Origin: Thermovibrio guaymasensis
Lineage (GTDB): Bacteria; Aquificota; Aquificia; Desulfurobacteriales; Desulfurobacteriaceae
Length of the DNA stretch: 64,000 nucleotides
Direction of reading: 5' to 3'
Assembly (NCBI RefSeq): GCF_003633715.1
Contig: NZ_RBIE01000001.1
Coordinates: forward strand, 372,001-436,000
The position numbers and the translations under genes were made by a program. The notes below the pieces were generated by a model. It was not told the DNA's origin. It made no database searches and worked only from the letters and a program-made list of their open reading frames with translations. Below, one piece after another: positions 1-7,174 of this stretch; the stretch's first letter is position 1; every line of letters begins with the position of its first letter.

Positions 1-435
1 ATAGTCTCAGCCTTTTTCGGCTACAGTGCTTTTATGTTTTCGGCCATTCTCTCTGTTATATATCTAATCTTTGAGAGGCACTTAAAGAGGAAGAAGTTCT
101 CTATTTTCTTCTTTAAGCTTCCTTCTTTAACAAAACTTGAAAGTATTATCTACACCTCAATAACCGTCGGGTTTGTATTTATAACTATTTCCATGTTCGT
201 TGGAGCCGTTTGGAGTGAGGAGCTCTTTGGAACTTACTGGAGCTGGCACCCTAAACAGGTTGCAACTCTCATTTCCTGGTTTACTTACGCCGGAATAATC
301 CACCTTTACCTCTATGGAAACTGGAAGGGAAAAAGAATTTGTTATTTAAGCATTTTAGGATTTTCTATAATACTTCTAAACTTTCTGGGGGTGAATCTCC
401 TTTCAAAGAAGGACGTTCACTCTTTTAAGGGGTAG
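1..435 (+). CDS. CcsA/HemX-like cytochrome c assembly family protein (3' part)
   Basis: The frame is already open at base 1, so the start lies outside the window; 144 C-terminal residues are visible. They hold several hydrophobic segments and a tryptophan-rich motif, FGTYWSWHPKQVATLI, characteristic of the CcsA/CcmC/HemX heme-handling family, where the usual core is W-x-W-D-P-K-E. Here the D is H and the E is Q. CcsA proteins move heme across the membrane for cytochrome c assembly; HemX relatives sit next to hemA and influence GluTR levels. The gene ends 2 bp before hemA, so it shares the hem transcript and could be either type. The substituted WWD-like motif leans towards HemX. Confidence 0.75.
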   Translation: MVSAFFGYSAFMFSAILSVIYLIFERHLKRKKFSIFFFKLPSLTKLESIIYTSITVGFVFITISMFVGAVWSEELFGTYWSWHPKQVATLISWFTYAGIIHLYLYGNWKGKRICYLSILGFSIILLNFLGVNLLSKKDVHSFKG

Positions 436-437
436 AG

Positions 438-1709
438 ATGGGAGATTTAAAGCTCTGCTGTTTGGGTCTCAGCCATAAAACGGCTCCTGTATCTGTAAGG
501 GAGAAGTTCGCCTTTAAGGGGGAAGGTTTAGAAGAGGCCCTTTTGAAACTCAACTCAATGGAGGGAGTTGACGAGTGTATGATCCTCTCAACCTGTAACA
601 GGGTTGAGATCTACTTTACTTCAAGGAGCGCCAATCCTTTCAAGGATCCCATTTCCTTCCTTCAGGAGGTAAAGGGAGCAACCCTTGATGAGCTTAACTC
701 CTTCTTCTACAGGAAGGTTGATAGAGATGCTGTTCGCCACGGCTTTTACGTTGCTTCAAGCCTTGATTCCCTCGTTGTTGGGGAGCCTCAGATAGTGGGC
801 CAGTTTAAGGATGCCTTTTTTACCGCTAAGGAGCTTGGAACTGTTGGAACCGTCCTGTGTCGCTTCTGTGAGACCGCCCTAAAGGTATCCAAGAGGGTAA
901 GGACAGAGACAGGAATTTCAAAGAACGCTGTTTCAATAAGCTTTGCTGCAGTTGAGCTTGCAAAGAAGATATTTGGCGATTTAAGGGGCACAAAGGTTGC
1001 AATTGTTGGCGCTGGAGAGATGGCTGAGCTTGCAGTTAAGCACCTTATTACAAACGGAGCTAGCGACGTCTTTGTTGTAAATAGGACCCTTGAGAGGGCA
1101 AGGGCCCTTGCTGAAGAGTTTGGGGGGAAACCTTATCCCCTTACTGAACTCGCTAGCGTCTTAAAGCTTTCAGATATAGTAATAAGTTCAACTGGAGCTC
1201 CCGGCTACGTTATTACGAAGGACTTAGTTGAGGGAGCTCTAAAGAGTAGGGGAGGAAGACCTATTTTCCTCATAGATATTGCTGTTCCAAGGGACATAGA
1301 GCCTGAAGTAGATTCCCTTGACGGAGTTTACCTCTACGACATAGACGACCTTCAGCAGGTAGTTGAAGCCAACATTAAGGAGAGGTTGAGGGAAGCTGAG
1401 GTAGCAAAAGAAATTATTGAGGACTACGTTGAGCGTTTCATAAAGTGGATGAGGGAGTTAGAAATTGCTCCCCTTATCGCCGAACTTAAGCAGAAGGCCG
1501 AGGAGATAAGGAGGGAGGTTCTTGAGAAGCGCCTTCATAAGCTCAACTTAACTCCTGAGCAGGAGGCTGAGGTAGAGAACATAACTAGGATAATAATTAA
1601 CAAGCTCCTCCATCAGCCAATTACCAGCGTTAAGAAGAAGGCAGTAGAGGAGAGCCAAAATCAGGTTGTTCAAATCTTCAGGGAAATTTTCGGTCTTGGG
1701 AAGGAGTAA
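438..1709 (+). CDS. hemA: glutamyl-tRNA reductase
   Basis: Reduces glutamyl-tRNA(Glu) to glutamate-1-semialdehyde, the first committed step of C5 tetrapyrrole synthesis in the cytoplasm. The 423-residue length is normal. The N-terminal catalytic domain carries the nucleophilic cysteine in LSTCNRVEIY, then the S-x-x-VVGEPQI motif, an NADPH-binding GAGEMAELA loop near residue 190, and a C-terminal helical dimerisation domain. First enzyme gene of a hemA-hemC-hemD run; the ATG follows the ccsA-like stop by 2 bp. Heme is needed here for cytochrome bd, the c-type cytochromes and the heme sensor encoded elsewhere in the window; hydrogenases themselves need none. Confidence 0.97.
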   Translation: MGDLKLCCLGLSHKTAPVSVREKFAFKGEGLEEALLKLNSMEGVDECMILSTCNRVEIYFTSRSANPFKDPISFLQEVKGATLDELNSFFYRKVDRDAVRHGFYVASSLDSLVVGEPQIVGQFKDAFFTAKELGTVGTVLCRFCETALKVSKRVRTETGISKNAVSISFAAVELAKKIFGDLRGTKVAIVGAGEMAELAVKHLITNGASDVFVVNRTLERARALAEEFGGKPYPLTELASVLKLSDIVISSTGAPGYVITKDLVEGALKSRGGRPIFLIDIAVPRDIEPEVDSLDGVYLYDIDDLQQVVEANIKERLREAEVAKEIIEDYVERFIKWMRELEIAPLIAELKQKAEEIRREVLEKRLHKLNLTPEQEAEVENITRIIINKLLHQPITSVKKKAVEESQNQVVQIFREIFGLGKE

Positions 1710-1712
1710 AGA

Positions 1713-2648
1713 ATGAAAATAAGAATCGGAACTAGAAAGAGTAAACTAGCCCTTTGGCAGTCTGAGTGGGTTAAGGCCCAGATAGAGAAGAAGTTTCCCG
1801 ACGTTGAAGTTGATCTGGTAAAGATAACCACCAAGGGAGACAAGATTTTAGACGTTCCACTTGCAAAAATCGGAGATAAGGGCCTCTTTACTAAAGAGAT
1901 TGAAGAGGCAATGCTAAGGGGAGAAGTTGATATAGCAGTTCACAGCTTAAAGGACGTTCCGAGTAAACTTCCCGAAGGTTTGAAGTTGATAGCCTATTCG
2001 GACAGGGAAGACCCGAGGGATGCATTCCTCTCAAACGGTAAGTTTACCCTTGAAACTCTCCCTCAAGGGGCAGTGGTTGGGACGAGCTCCTTAAGGAGAA
2101 AGGCCCAGCTTAGGATTTTAAGGCCCGACGTTCAGATAAAGGACTTAAGGGGAAACGTTGACACAAGGATAAGGAAGTTAAAAGAGGGAGAGTACGACGC
2201 CATTATCCTAGCCGCAGCCGGTGTTAAGAGGCTCGGATGGGAAGAGGAGATAGATGAGGTCCTCTCCCCGGATAAGTTTATTCCCTCTGTTTCTCAAGGA
2301 ATTTTGGGTATAGAGGCTAGGGAAGGAGATGAGGAGATAGAGAGGATTGTGAGGGAGGCCATAAACTCCTACGAGAGTGAAGTTGCAGCTACACTTGAGA
2401 GGGCCTTTTTAAGGACTTTGGAAGGTGGATGTCAGGTTCCTATGGGGTGTTATGCCATTGTTAACGAAGATAGGGTTCACGTTAGGGCTTTCATTTCAGA
2501 CCTTGAGGGTAAGTTCTTCCACAGGGAAGAGGGAGTTTTTAGTTTTAAAGACTTGAAAGACGCAGATAGAATTGGAGTCTCAATAGCCGAAAGGTTATTG
2601 AGTGCAGGCGGAAGGGAAATTCTGGAAGAGCTCCTAAAATGCCAGTAA
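1713..2648 (+). CDS. hemC: porphobilinogen deaminase (hydroxymethylbilane synthase)
   Basis: Polymerises four porphobilinogens to hydroxymethylbilane on a covalent dipyrromethane cofactor. The 311 residues match the family length. Visible motifs are the N-terminal RIGTRKSKLALWQ, the VHSLKDVPS catalytic stretch, GTSSLRRKAQL and D-L-R-G-N-V-D-T-R for substrate phosphate/carboxylate binding, and the cofactor-anchoring cysteine in EGGCQVPMG. The gene starts 3 bp after hemA and its last 10 bases overlap hemD, indicating translational coupling. Confidence 0.97.
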   Translation: MKIRIGTRKSKLALWQSEWVKAQIEKKFPDVEVDLVKITTKGDKILDVPLAKIGDKGLFTKEIEEAMLRGEVDIAVHSLKDVPSKLPEGLKLIAYSDREDPRDAFLSNGKFTLETLPQGAVVGTSSLRRKAQLRILRPDVQIKDLRGNVDTRIRKLKEGEYDAIILAAAGVKRLGWEEEIDEVLSPDKFIPSVSQGILGIEAREGDEEIERIVREAINSYESEVAATLERAFLRTLEGGCQVPMGCYAIVNEDRVHVRAFISDLEGKFFHREEGVFSFKDLKDADRIGVSIAERLLSAGGREILEELLKCQ

Positions 2649-3370
2649 GGTTTTTTATCTCAAAGGAGCTTTCACAGGAGCAGGAAGAGAGGTTAAAGGA
2701 GGCTGGGGTAGATTTCCTCGGCCTTTCCCTTATAAAGACGGTTCCGGTTGAATTTGACGTTTCTGAAGTTCTCTCCTTTAGGCCTGAGTACGCTATCTTT
2801 TCCAGCAGGAACGGCGTAAAGTTCTTCTTTAGTAGGGTTAAACCTGAAAATTTTAGAAGTGTGAAGTTTATCTCAGTTGGCTCTTCAACGGCGGCAGAGC
2901 TCTCAAAACTTGGCTTTAATCCGGTGATTCCAGACAACTTTAGTGCAGAGGGTTTGGTTGAACTTTTAAAAGGTGGGAATCTAAAGGGGAGGAGCTTTTT
3001 AATCGTTAGACCTAAGAAGGCAAGAACCCTTTTAAAGGATTTCTTATTAAGTAAAGGGGCTAACGTTTTAGAGGTTGTAACCTACCAGACCCTTCCAAAC
3101 TTGGAAGTAAAGGATAAAGTTTTAGGCTTTTTCTCTGAAAAAGTTGACTACGTTGCCTTTACCAGCCCTTCAAACTTTAAGGCGTTTCTTAAGGTTCTTC
3201 CTAGAGGTAAGGAAGTTTTAAGTTCTGTTAAAATAATACCGATCGGCCACGTGACGGAGAAGGCAATTAAAAAGGAGGGACTTTCTCCTTTGCCGCCTCC
3301 TAGTGAGTATACCGTTAACGGGATTATTGAGAAGCTCCTTTCACTTGAAAAAAATTCTCAAATCTCCTAA
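2639..3370 (+). CDS. hemD: uroporphyrinogen-III synthase
   Basis: Cyclises hydroxymethylbilane with inversion of ring D. HemD is poorly conserved; the call rests on the two-lobed Rossmann-like pattern (FISKELS near the start, AIFSSRNGVKFFF, FLIVRPKKAR, VAFTSPSNFKAFL, PIGHVTEKAIKKEG), the 243-residue length and position straight after hemC with a 10 bp overlap. hemB and later heme genes are not in the window. The last part of the gene becomes AT-rich and runs into the flgM promoter region. Confidence 0.9.
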   Translation: MPVRFFISKELSQEQEERLKEAGVDFLGLSLIKTVPVEFDVSEVLSFRPEYAIFSSRNGVKFFFSRVKPENFRSVKFISVGSSTAAELSKLGFNPVIPDNFSAEGLVELLKGGNLKGRSFLIVRPKKARTLLKDFLLSKGANVLEVVTYQTLPNLEVKDKVLGFFSEKVDYVAFTSPSNFKAFLKVLPRGKEVLSSVKIIPIGHVTEKAIKKEGLSPLPPPSEYTVNGIIEKLLSLEKNSQIS

Positions 3371-3376
3371 TTTTTC

Positions 3377-3403
3377 TCAAAATATTTCTCTTTCTACCGA
3401 TAA
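3377..3403 (+). promoter_or_regulatory. sigma-28 (FliA)-type promoter of flgM
   Basis: TCAA, 15 bases, then ACCGATAA. The flagellar sigma-28 consensus is TAAA-N15-GCCGATAA, so the -35 matches 3 of 4 and the -10 matches 7 of 8 at the exact spacing. It lies about 30 bp before the flgM start, leaving a leader of roughly 20 nt that contains the AGGAGGGGAG ribosome site. FlgM is the anti-sigma factor of FliA and flgM is a classical FliA-dependent late gene. Confidence 0.75.
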
Positions 3404-3432
3404 TCTTATTAGAACCGTAGGAGGGGAGAGCT

Positions 3433-3705
3433 TTGAAAATAGACGGATTATCATCTGAAGTTTTAAGGCTCCTTTACGGAGAGAAGTCTGAAGTTAACAG
3501 GGAAGGGAAGGCTGAAAGGAGGAAAAGTTCTTCCCAGGACATTTCCGTTGAGATCTCAAAGGAAGTTTTGAACCTTTCTCCTCGGGAGATTTCAAGGGAG
3601 AAGGTTGAGAGAATAAAGGAGGCCATAAAGAGCGGTAACTATGAGGTAAACCCCCACAGGATCTCTGAGGCTCTAATTAGGGAGATTTTGGGAGACGACC
3701 TGTAA
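3433..3705 (+). CDS. flgM: FlgM-like anti-sigma-28 factor
   Basis: Ninety residues starting at TTG with GGAGGGGAG upstream. The N-terminal half is polar and probably disordered. The C-terminal half has the FlgM signature R-E-K-V-E-R-I-K-E-A-I-K-S-G-N-Y-E-V-N followed by an I-A/S-E-A-L-I-type helix, the part that binds FliA. FlgM holds flagellin transcription off until it is exported through the hook-basal body. The sigma-28-like promoter just upstream supports the call. Its 3' end overlaps the convergent FlhB-like gene by 29 bp. Confidence 0.85.
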   Translation: MKIDGLSSEVLRLLYGEKSEVNREGKAERRKSSSQDISVEISKEVLNLSPREISREKVERIKEAIKSGNYEVNPHRISEALIREILGDDL

Positions 3706-3943
3706 CTTTGTAAACGTAAGCCAGTATCTTTGCCACCGCCTTGTAGAGCTGAGGCGGGATCTCCTTTCCTACGTCAACTTTTACCAAAAGTTCAACCAGT
3801 TCCCTATCTTCCAAAATAGGAACTCCGTTCTTCCTAGCCAGTTCTACTATTTTATCCGCGATTTTCCCCTGGCCCTTTGCAACTACTTGTGGAGCTCCCT
3901 TCCCCCTTTCGTACTTTAAAGCTGCTGCTTTTTTCTTCTCCAT
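3677..3943 (-). CDS. FlhB C-terminal-domain-like protein (FlhX type)
   Basis: Eighty-eight residues resembling only the cytoplasmic C-terminal part of FlhB/YscU, the substrate-specificity switch of flagellar export. It begins with AAALKYERGKGAPQVVAKG, which lies just after the autocleaved NPTH site in full-length FlhB, and continues through A-R-K-N-G-V-P-I-L-E-D and the V-G-K-E-I-P-P-Q-L-Y motif. No membrane domain and no NPTH are present. Such stand-alone FlhX proteins are known and can partly replace the cleaved FlhB fragment. Together with flgM this is a small flagellar outpost; no other flagellar genes are near. Confidence 0.85.
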   Translation of the reverse strand: MEKKKAAALKYERGKGAPQVVAKGQGKIADKIVELARKNGVPILEDRELVELLVKVDVGKEIPPQLYKAVAKILAYVYKVTGRLPKSP

Positions 3944-3997
3944 ATTCTTAGTTTAACAGTTAAAATAGGGAAATACAAAGAGTTTGGAGGTAAAGGA

Positions 3998-5452
3998 ATG
4001 AGCGTTAGGGTAAGGTTTGCTCCGAGTCCAACCGGCTTTATGCACGTGGGAAACGCAAGGACGGCCCTCTTCAACTACCTTTTTGCAAGACACCACGGTG
4101 GTAAGTTCGTTCTGAGAATAGAGGATACAGATGTTGAGCGCCACAACGAAGAGGCAGTTAAAGTTATCTACGAAGCCTTAAGGTGGATGGGCCTTAACTG
4201 GGATGAAGGCCCAGACGTTGGAGGTCCTTACAGTCCTTACAGGCAGTCTGAGAGGCTGGATATTTACAGGGAGTTTATTGATAAGTTAAAGGAAAAAGGT
4301 TTGGTCTATGAGTGTTTCTGTACCCAGGAAGAGCTTGATAGGATGAGGAAGGAACAGCTTGAAAGGGGAGAACCTCCAAGGTATACGGGAAAGTGCAGGA
4401 ACTTAACCGAAGAGGAGAAAGAGAGGTTAAGGGCTGAGGGGAGGAAGCCGGTCTTAAGGTTTAAGGTCCCTGAGGATAGGGTTGTTAAGTTTAACGACCT
4501 CATTAAGGGAGAAATTGAGATAAGCAGCCGTCAACTTGGAGGAGACTTTGTAATAGTTCGCTCAAACGGAATGCCAGTTTACAACTTCGTTGTTGTCGTT
4601 GACGATGCCCTCATGAAGATAACCCACGTTATAAGGGGGGAAGACCACATATCAAATACTCCAAAGCAAATTCTCCTTTACGAGGCTTTAGGTTTTGAGC
4701 CTCCTCAGTTTGCCCACCTTCCTATGATTTTAGGTCCAGATAGGAGTAAACTCTCTAAACGCCACGGCTCAACTTCCGTTAGAGAGTTTAGGGAAAAGGG
4801 TTACCTTCCAGAGGCTTTTGTTAACTTCCTTGCGCTCCTTGGCTGGTACCCTAAAGATGGGAAAGAGATTCTCTCTATGGATGAGTTAATAGAGAAGTTT
4901 GACATAAAAGAAGTTAACAGCGCTCCGGCCGTCTTTGATACTACAAAGCTTAACTGGATGAATCAGGTTTACATAAGGAACTACCCTATAGATAAGTTAA
5001 CGGACTTAATTATTCCTTACCTTGAAAAGGCAGGGTTTGACCTTTCCCAATTTGACAGGGAGTGGCTTGAAAAGGTTGTTGAGGTAACGAGAGAGTACTT
5101 TACAGTTCTATCTGATGCTCCTACTTATATGGAGGTTTTCTTAAAGGACGACTTTGAGGTTGAACCTCAAGCCAAGGAGTTTATCTCTGAAGATCCTAAT
5201 AGGCTGAAAGTTATAGAGCTCTTCCTTGAGAAGTTGGAAAACTTAGAAGGGGAGCTGAGCTCCGATTCCTTTAAAAGGCTCGTTAAGGAAGTTGGGAAAG
5301 AGCTTGGAGTTAAAGGTAAGAACCTCTTTATGCCCATAAGGATTGGTTTAACTGGAAGGATGAGTGGTGTAGAGCTCCCAGTTTTAGTAGAACTCCTTGG
5401 AAAGGAAAGGGTTTTGAGGAGACTCAAGAATAGCCTTTCAAAAATAAAGTAA
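3998..5452 (+). CDS. gltX: glutamyl-tRNA synthetase
   Basis: Class I aminoacyl-tRNA synthetase charging tRNA(Glu), the substrate of HemA upstream. 484 residues. The HIGH signature appears as HVGN in APSPTGFMHVGNART, and the KMSKS loop as DRSKLSKRHG. An intermediate C-x-C ... Y-x-x-x-C segment (CFC near residue 105, then YTGKC) corresponds to the zinc-binding insertion of some GluRS enzymes. The C-terminal all-helical anticodon domain is present. The ATG has GGAGG 7 bases upstream. Confidence 0.97.
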   Translation: MSVRVRFAPSPTGFMHVGNARTALFNYLFARHHGGKFVLRIEDTDVERHNEEAVKVIYEALRWMGLNWDEGPDVGGPYSPYRQSERLDIYREFIDKLKEKGLVYECFCTQEELDRMRKEQLERGEPPRYTGKCRNLTEEEKERLRAEGRKPVLRFKVPEDRVVKFNDLIKGEIEISSRQLGGDFVIVRSNGMPVYNFVVVVDDALMKITHVIRGEDHISNTPKQILLYEALGFEPPQFAHLPMILGPDRSKLSKRHGSTSVREFREKGYLPEAFVNFLALLGWYPKDGKEILSMDELIEKFDIKEVNSAPAVFDTTKLNWMNQVYIRNYPIDKLTDLIIPYLEKAGFDLSQFDREWLEKVVEVTREYFTVLSDAPTYMEVFLKDDFEVEPQAKEFISEDPNRLKVIELFLEKLENLEGELSSDSFKRLVKEVGKELGVKGKNLFMPIRIGLTGRMSGVELPVLVELLGKERVLRRLKNSLSKIK

Positions 5453-5471
5453 GAACTTTTGAGGGGGTGTT

Positions 5472-5990
5472 GTGTATAGGGAGTACTATACATATCAAGA
5501 TTACCGAAACTGGAAAGGGGATTGGGAGTTAATAGAAGGTATGCCCTTTCCCCTTCCTCCTCTTTCATCTATTAAAGATCAAGTTCTAATTTTCAGGTTG
5601 ATTCACCTATTAAGGGAAAGGATTAAGGGCTTTTCTGTTTTTTCTGAAGTCCAATGGGTTGTGAGGACAGATACGGTTCTTGTCCCTAGTCTTTTAGTTG
5701 TTGAGGGGGAGGTTGAACCTCCCATAACTATCCCTCCAACCGTAGTTTTTGAATTAGTTTCTCCCATTCTTTACCGTAGGGTTGAAAGCTATAAGTTCGA
5801 GCTTTACAGAAGGGAAGGTATTAAGTTTTATGGTCTTATTTATCCTCCGGTGAGGAAAATTAAAATTTATGACTTTAGAGGTCAACTTCCCCGTCTTCTC
5901 TTTGATGGAACTTTTGGAGAAGTTAGAATACCTTTAAGTAACGAATACGAGGTTACCTTAACGGTGGAAGAAGTCTTTGAGGAACTATGA
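5472..5990 (+). CDS. Uma2 (DUF820) family putative restriction-endonuclease-fold protein
   Basis: 172 residues from a GTG start behind GAGGGGG. It follows the Uma2/DUF820 pattern: N-terminal YTYQDYRNWKGDWELIEGMP, a central strand, FELVSPILYRRVESYKFELY corresponding to the E-x-S ... D/E-x-x-x-K-x-x-x-Y core, and a G-I-K-F-Y-G-L strand. In family members with an intact PD-(D/E)xK site an aspartate follows the proline in the central strand; here the sequence is VPSLLVVEG, so that residue is serine. Catalysis is therefore doubtful. It sits between gltX and miaA and overlaps miaA by 4 bp (ATGA). Function unknown. Confidence 0.75.
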   Translation: MYREYYTYQDYRNWKGDWELIEGMPFPLPPLSSIKDQVLIFRLIHLLRERIKGFSVFSEVQWVVRTDTVLVPSLLVVEGEVEPPITIPPTVVFELVSPILYRRVESYKFELYRREGIKFYGLIYPPVRKIKIYDFRGQLPRLLFDGTFGEVRIPLSNEYEVTLTVEEVFEEL

Positions 5991-6895
5991 AAGAAAAGCC
6001 AGTAATAGTTATAACTGGACCTACTGCTACAGGTAAAACAGACTTCTCAATAAAACTTGCAAGAGAAATCGGTGGGGAGGTAATCTCTGCAGACTCAATG
6101 CAGGTTTACAAGGGACTTGACGTTGGAACGGATAAGGTCTCTAAGGAAATTAGAAAGGAAATTCCCCACTACCTTATTGACGTTGTTGAGCCTACTGAGA
6201 AGTTCTCAGTTGCAGACTTTGTGAGGGAGGCAGATAGGGCTATAGAGAAGATTAGAAGGAAGGGAAAATACCCGATTGTTGTAGGAGGGACAGGTTTCTA
6301 CATTAAGTCCCTCCTCTTTGGCCTTCCCCAAACCCCTCCATCGGATGAGAGGTTGAGGGAGGAGTTAAAGAAGCTTTCAGATGAGGAGCTCTTTAGCGAA
6401 GTTAAGAAAATCAGTCCGGAATATGCGGAGAAGGTAGGTTCAAAGGACAGGAAGAGGCTGATTAGAGCACTTGAAGTTTACAATCTAACAGGGAAGCCAA
6501 TAACTGAGTTTAAACCTTGGGGGGATAAACCCAGATATCGGTTCTTGGGCTACTTCCTTTATAGGAACAGGCCCGACCTCTACAGAAGAATTGAGGACAG
6601 GGTAGAAAGTCAGGTTAGGAGGGGGCTTGTTGATGAGGCAAAGTGGCTTCTATCCCTTGGAGAGGACTTAACAGCCCTTCAGGCTCTCGGTTATAAGGAG
6701 ATGGCAGGGTACATAGAGGGGAAGATGAGTTTAGAGGAGGCAAAGAGACTTTTAAAGAGGAGAACTAAGGAGTTTGCGAAGCGCCAGTTTACGTGGTTTA
6801 GGAAGGAGAAGGGCTTTAAGTGGGTAAACTTGTCTGAAGTTAGCCAAGAGGAGCTCCTTAAACAGATAAAGGAAGAGCTAAAGGAATTTGAGTAG
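5987..6895 (+). CDS. miaA: tRNA dimethylallyltransferase
   Basis: Transfers a dimethylallyl group to A37 of tRNAs reading UNN codons. 302 residues. Visible motifs: P-loop GPTATGKTDFS, the DSMQVYKGLDVGTDK stretch, H-Y-L-I-D-V-V-E-P, the GGTGFYIKSLLFG substrate motif, and the C-terminal ALGYKEM and RRTKEFAKRQFTWFR motifs. It is coupled to the Uma2-like gene by an ATGA overlap. hfq follows 42 bp later, the miaA-hfq order common in bacteria. Confidence 0.97.
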   Translation: MKEKPVIVITGPTATGKTDFSIKLAREIGGEVISADSMQVYKGLDVGTDKVSKEIRKEIPHYLIDVVEPTEKFSVADFVREADRAIEKIRRKGKYPIVVGGTGFYIKSLLFGLPQTPPSDERLREELKKLSDEELFSEVKKISPEYAEKVGSKDRKRLIRALEVYNLTGKPITEFKPWGDKPRYRFLGYFLYRNRPDLYRRIEDRVESQVRRGLVDEAKWLLSLGEDLTALQALGYKEMAGYIEGKMSLEEAKRLLKRRTKEFAKRQFTWFRKEKGFKWVNLSEVSQEELLKQIKEELKEFE

Positions 6896-6937
6896 CATAT
6901 ATTAAATGTTAAATAACGATACAAAAAGGGAGGAGTC

Positions 6938-7174
6938 ATGAACCTTCAGGATGCTTACCTTAACAGACTGAGGAAGGAGAGGATTCCCGTTAGCATTTTC
7001 CTTGCTAAGGGAACTCGTCTTCAAGGAGTTATAACTTTCTTTGACCAGTTTACGATTTTACTTGAGAACGGCGGAACTCAGCAGTTAATCTATAAGCACT
7101 CCGTTGCAACAATCGTTCCTTCAAGACCTGTAAAGAACATTTTCCCAGAGCAGAAGGGCGAAGGTAATGGCTAA
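6938..7174 (+). CDS. hfq: RNA chaperone Hfq
   Basis: A 78-residue Sm-like protein that forms hexamers and pairs small RNAs with mRNAs. Sm1 is seen as V-S-I-F-L-A-K-G-T-R-L-Q-G-V-I with FDQFTILL, and Sm2 as IYKHSVATIVPSRPV, matching the family's YKHAIST motif. The C-terminal tail is short. The ATG follows GGGAGG. The last 8 bases overlap the next gene. Confidence 0.97.
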   Translation: MNLQDAYLNRLRKERIPVSIFLAKGTRLQGVITFFDQFTILLENGGTQQLIYKHSVATIVPSRPVKNIFPEQKGEGNG

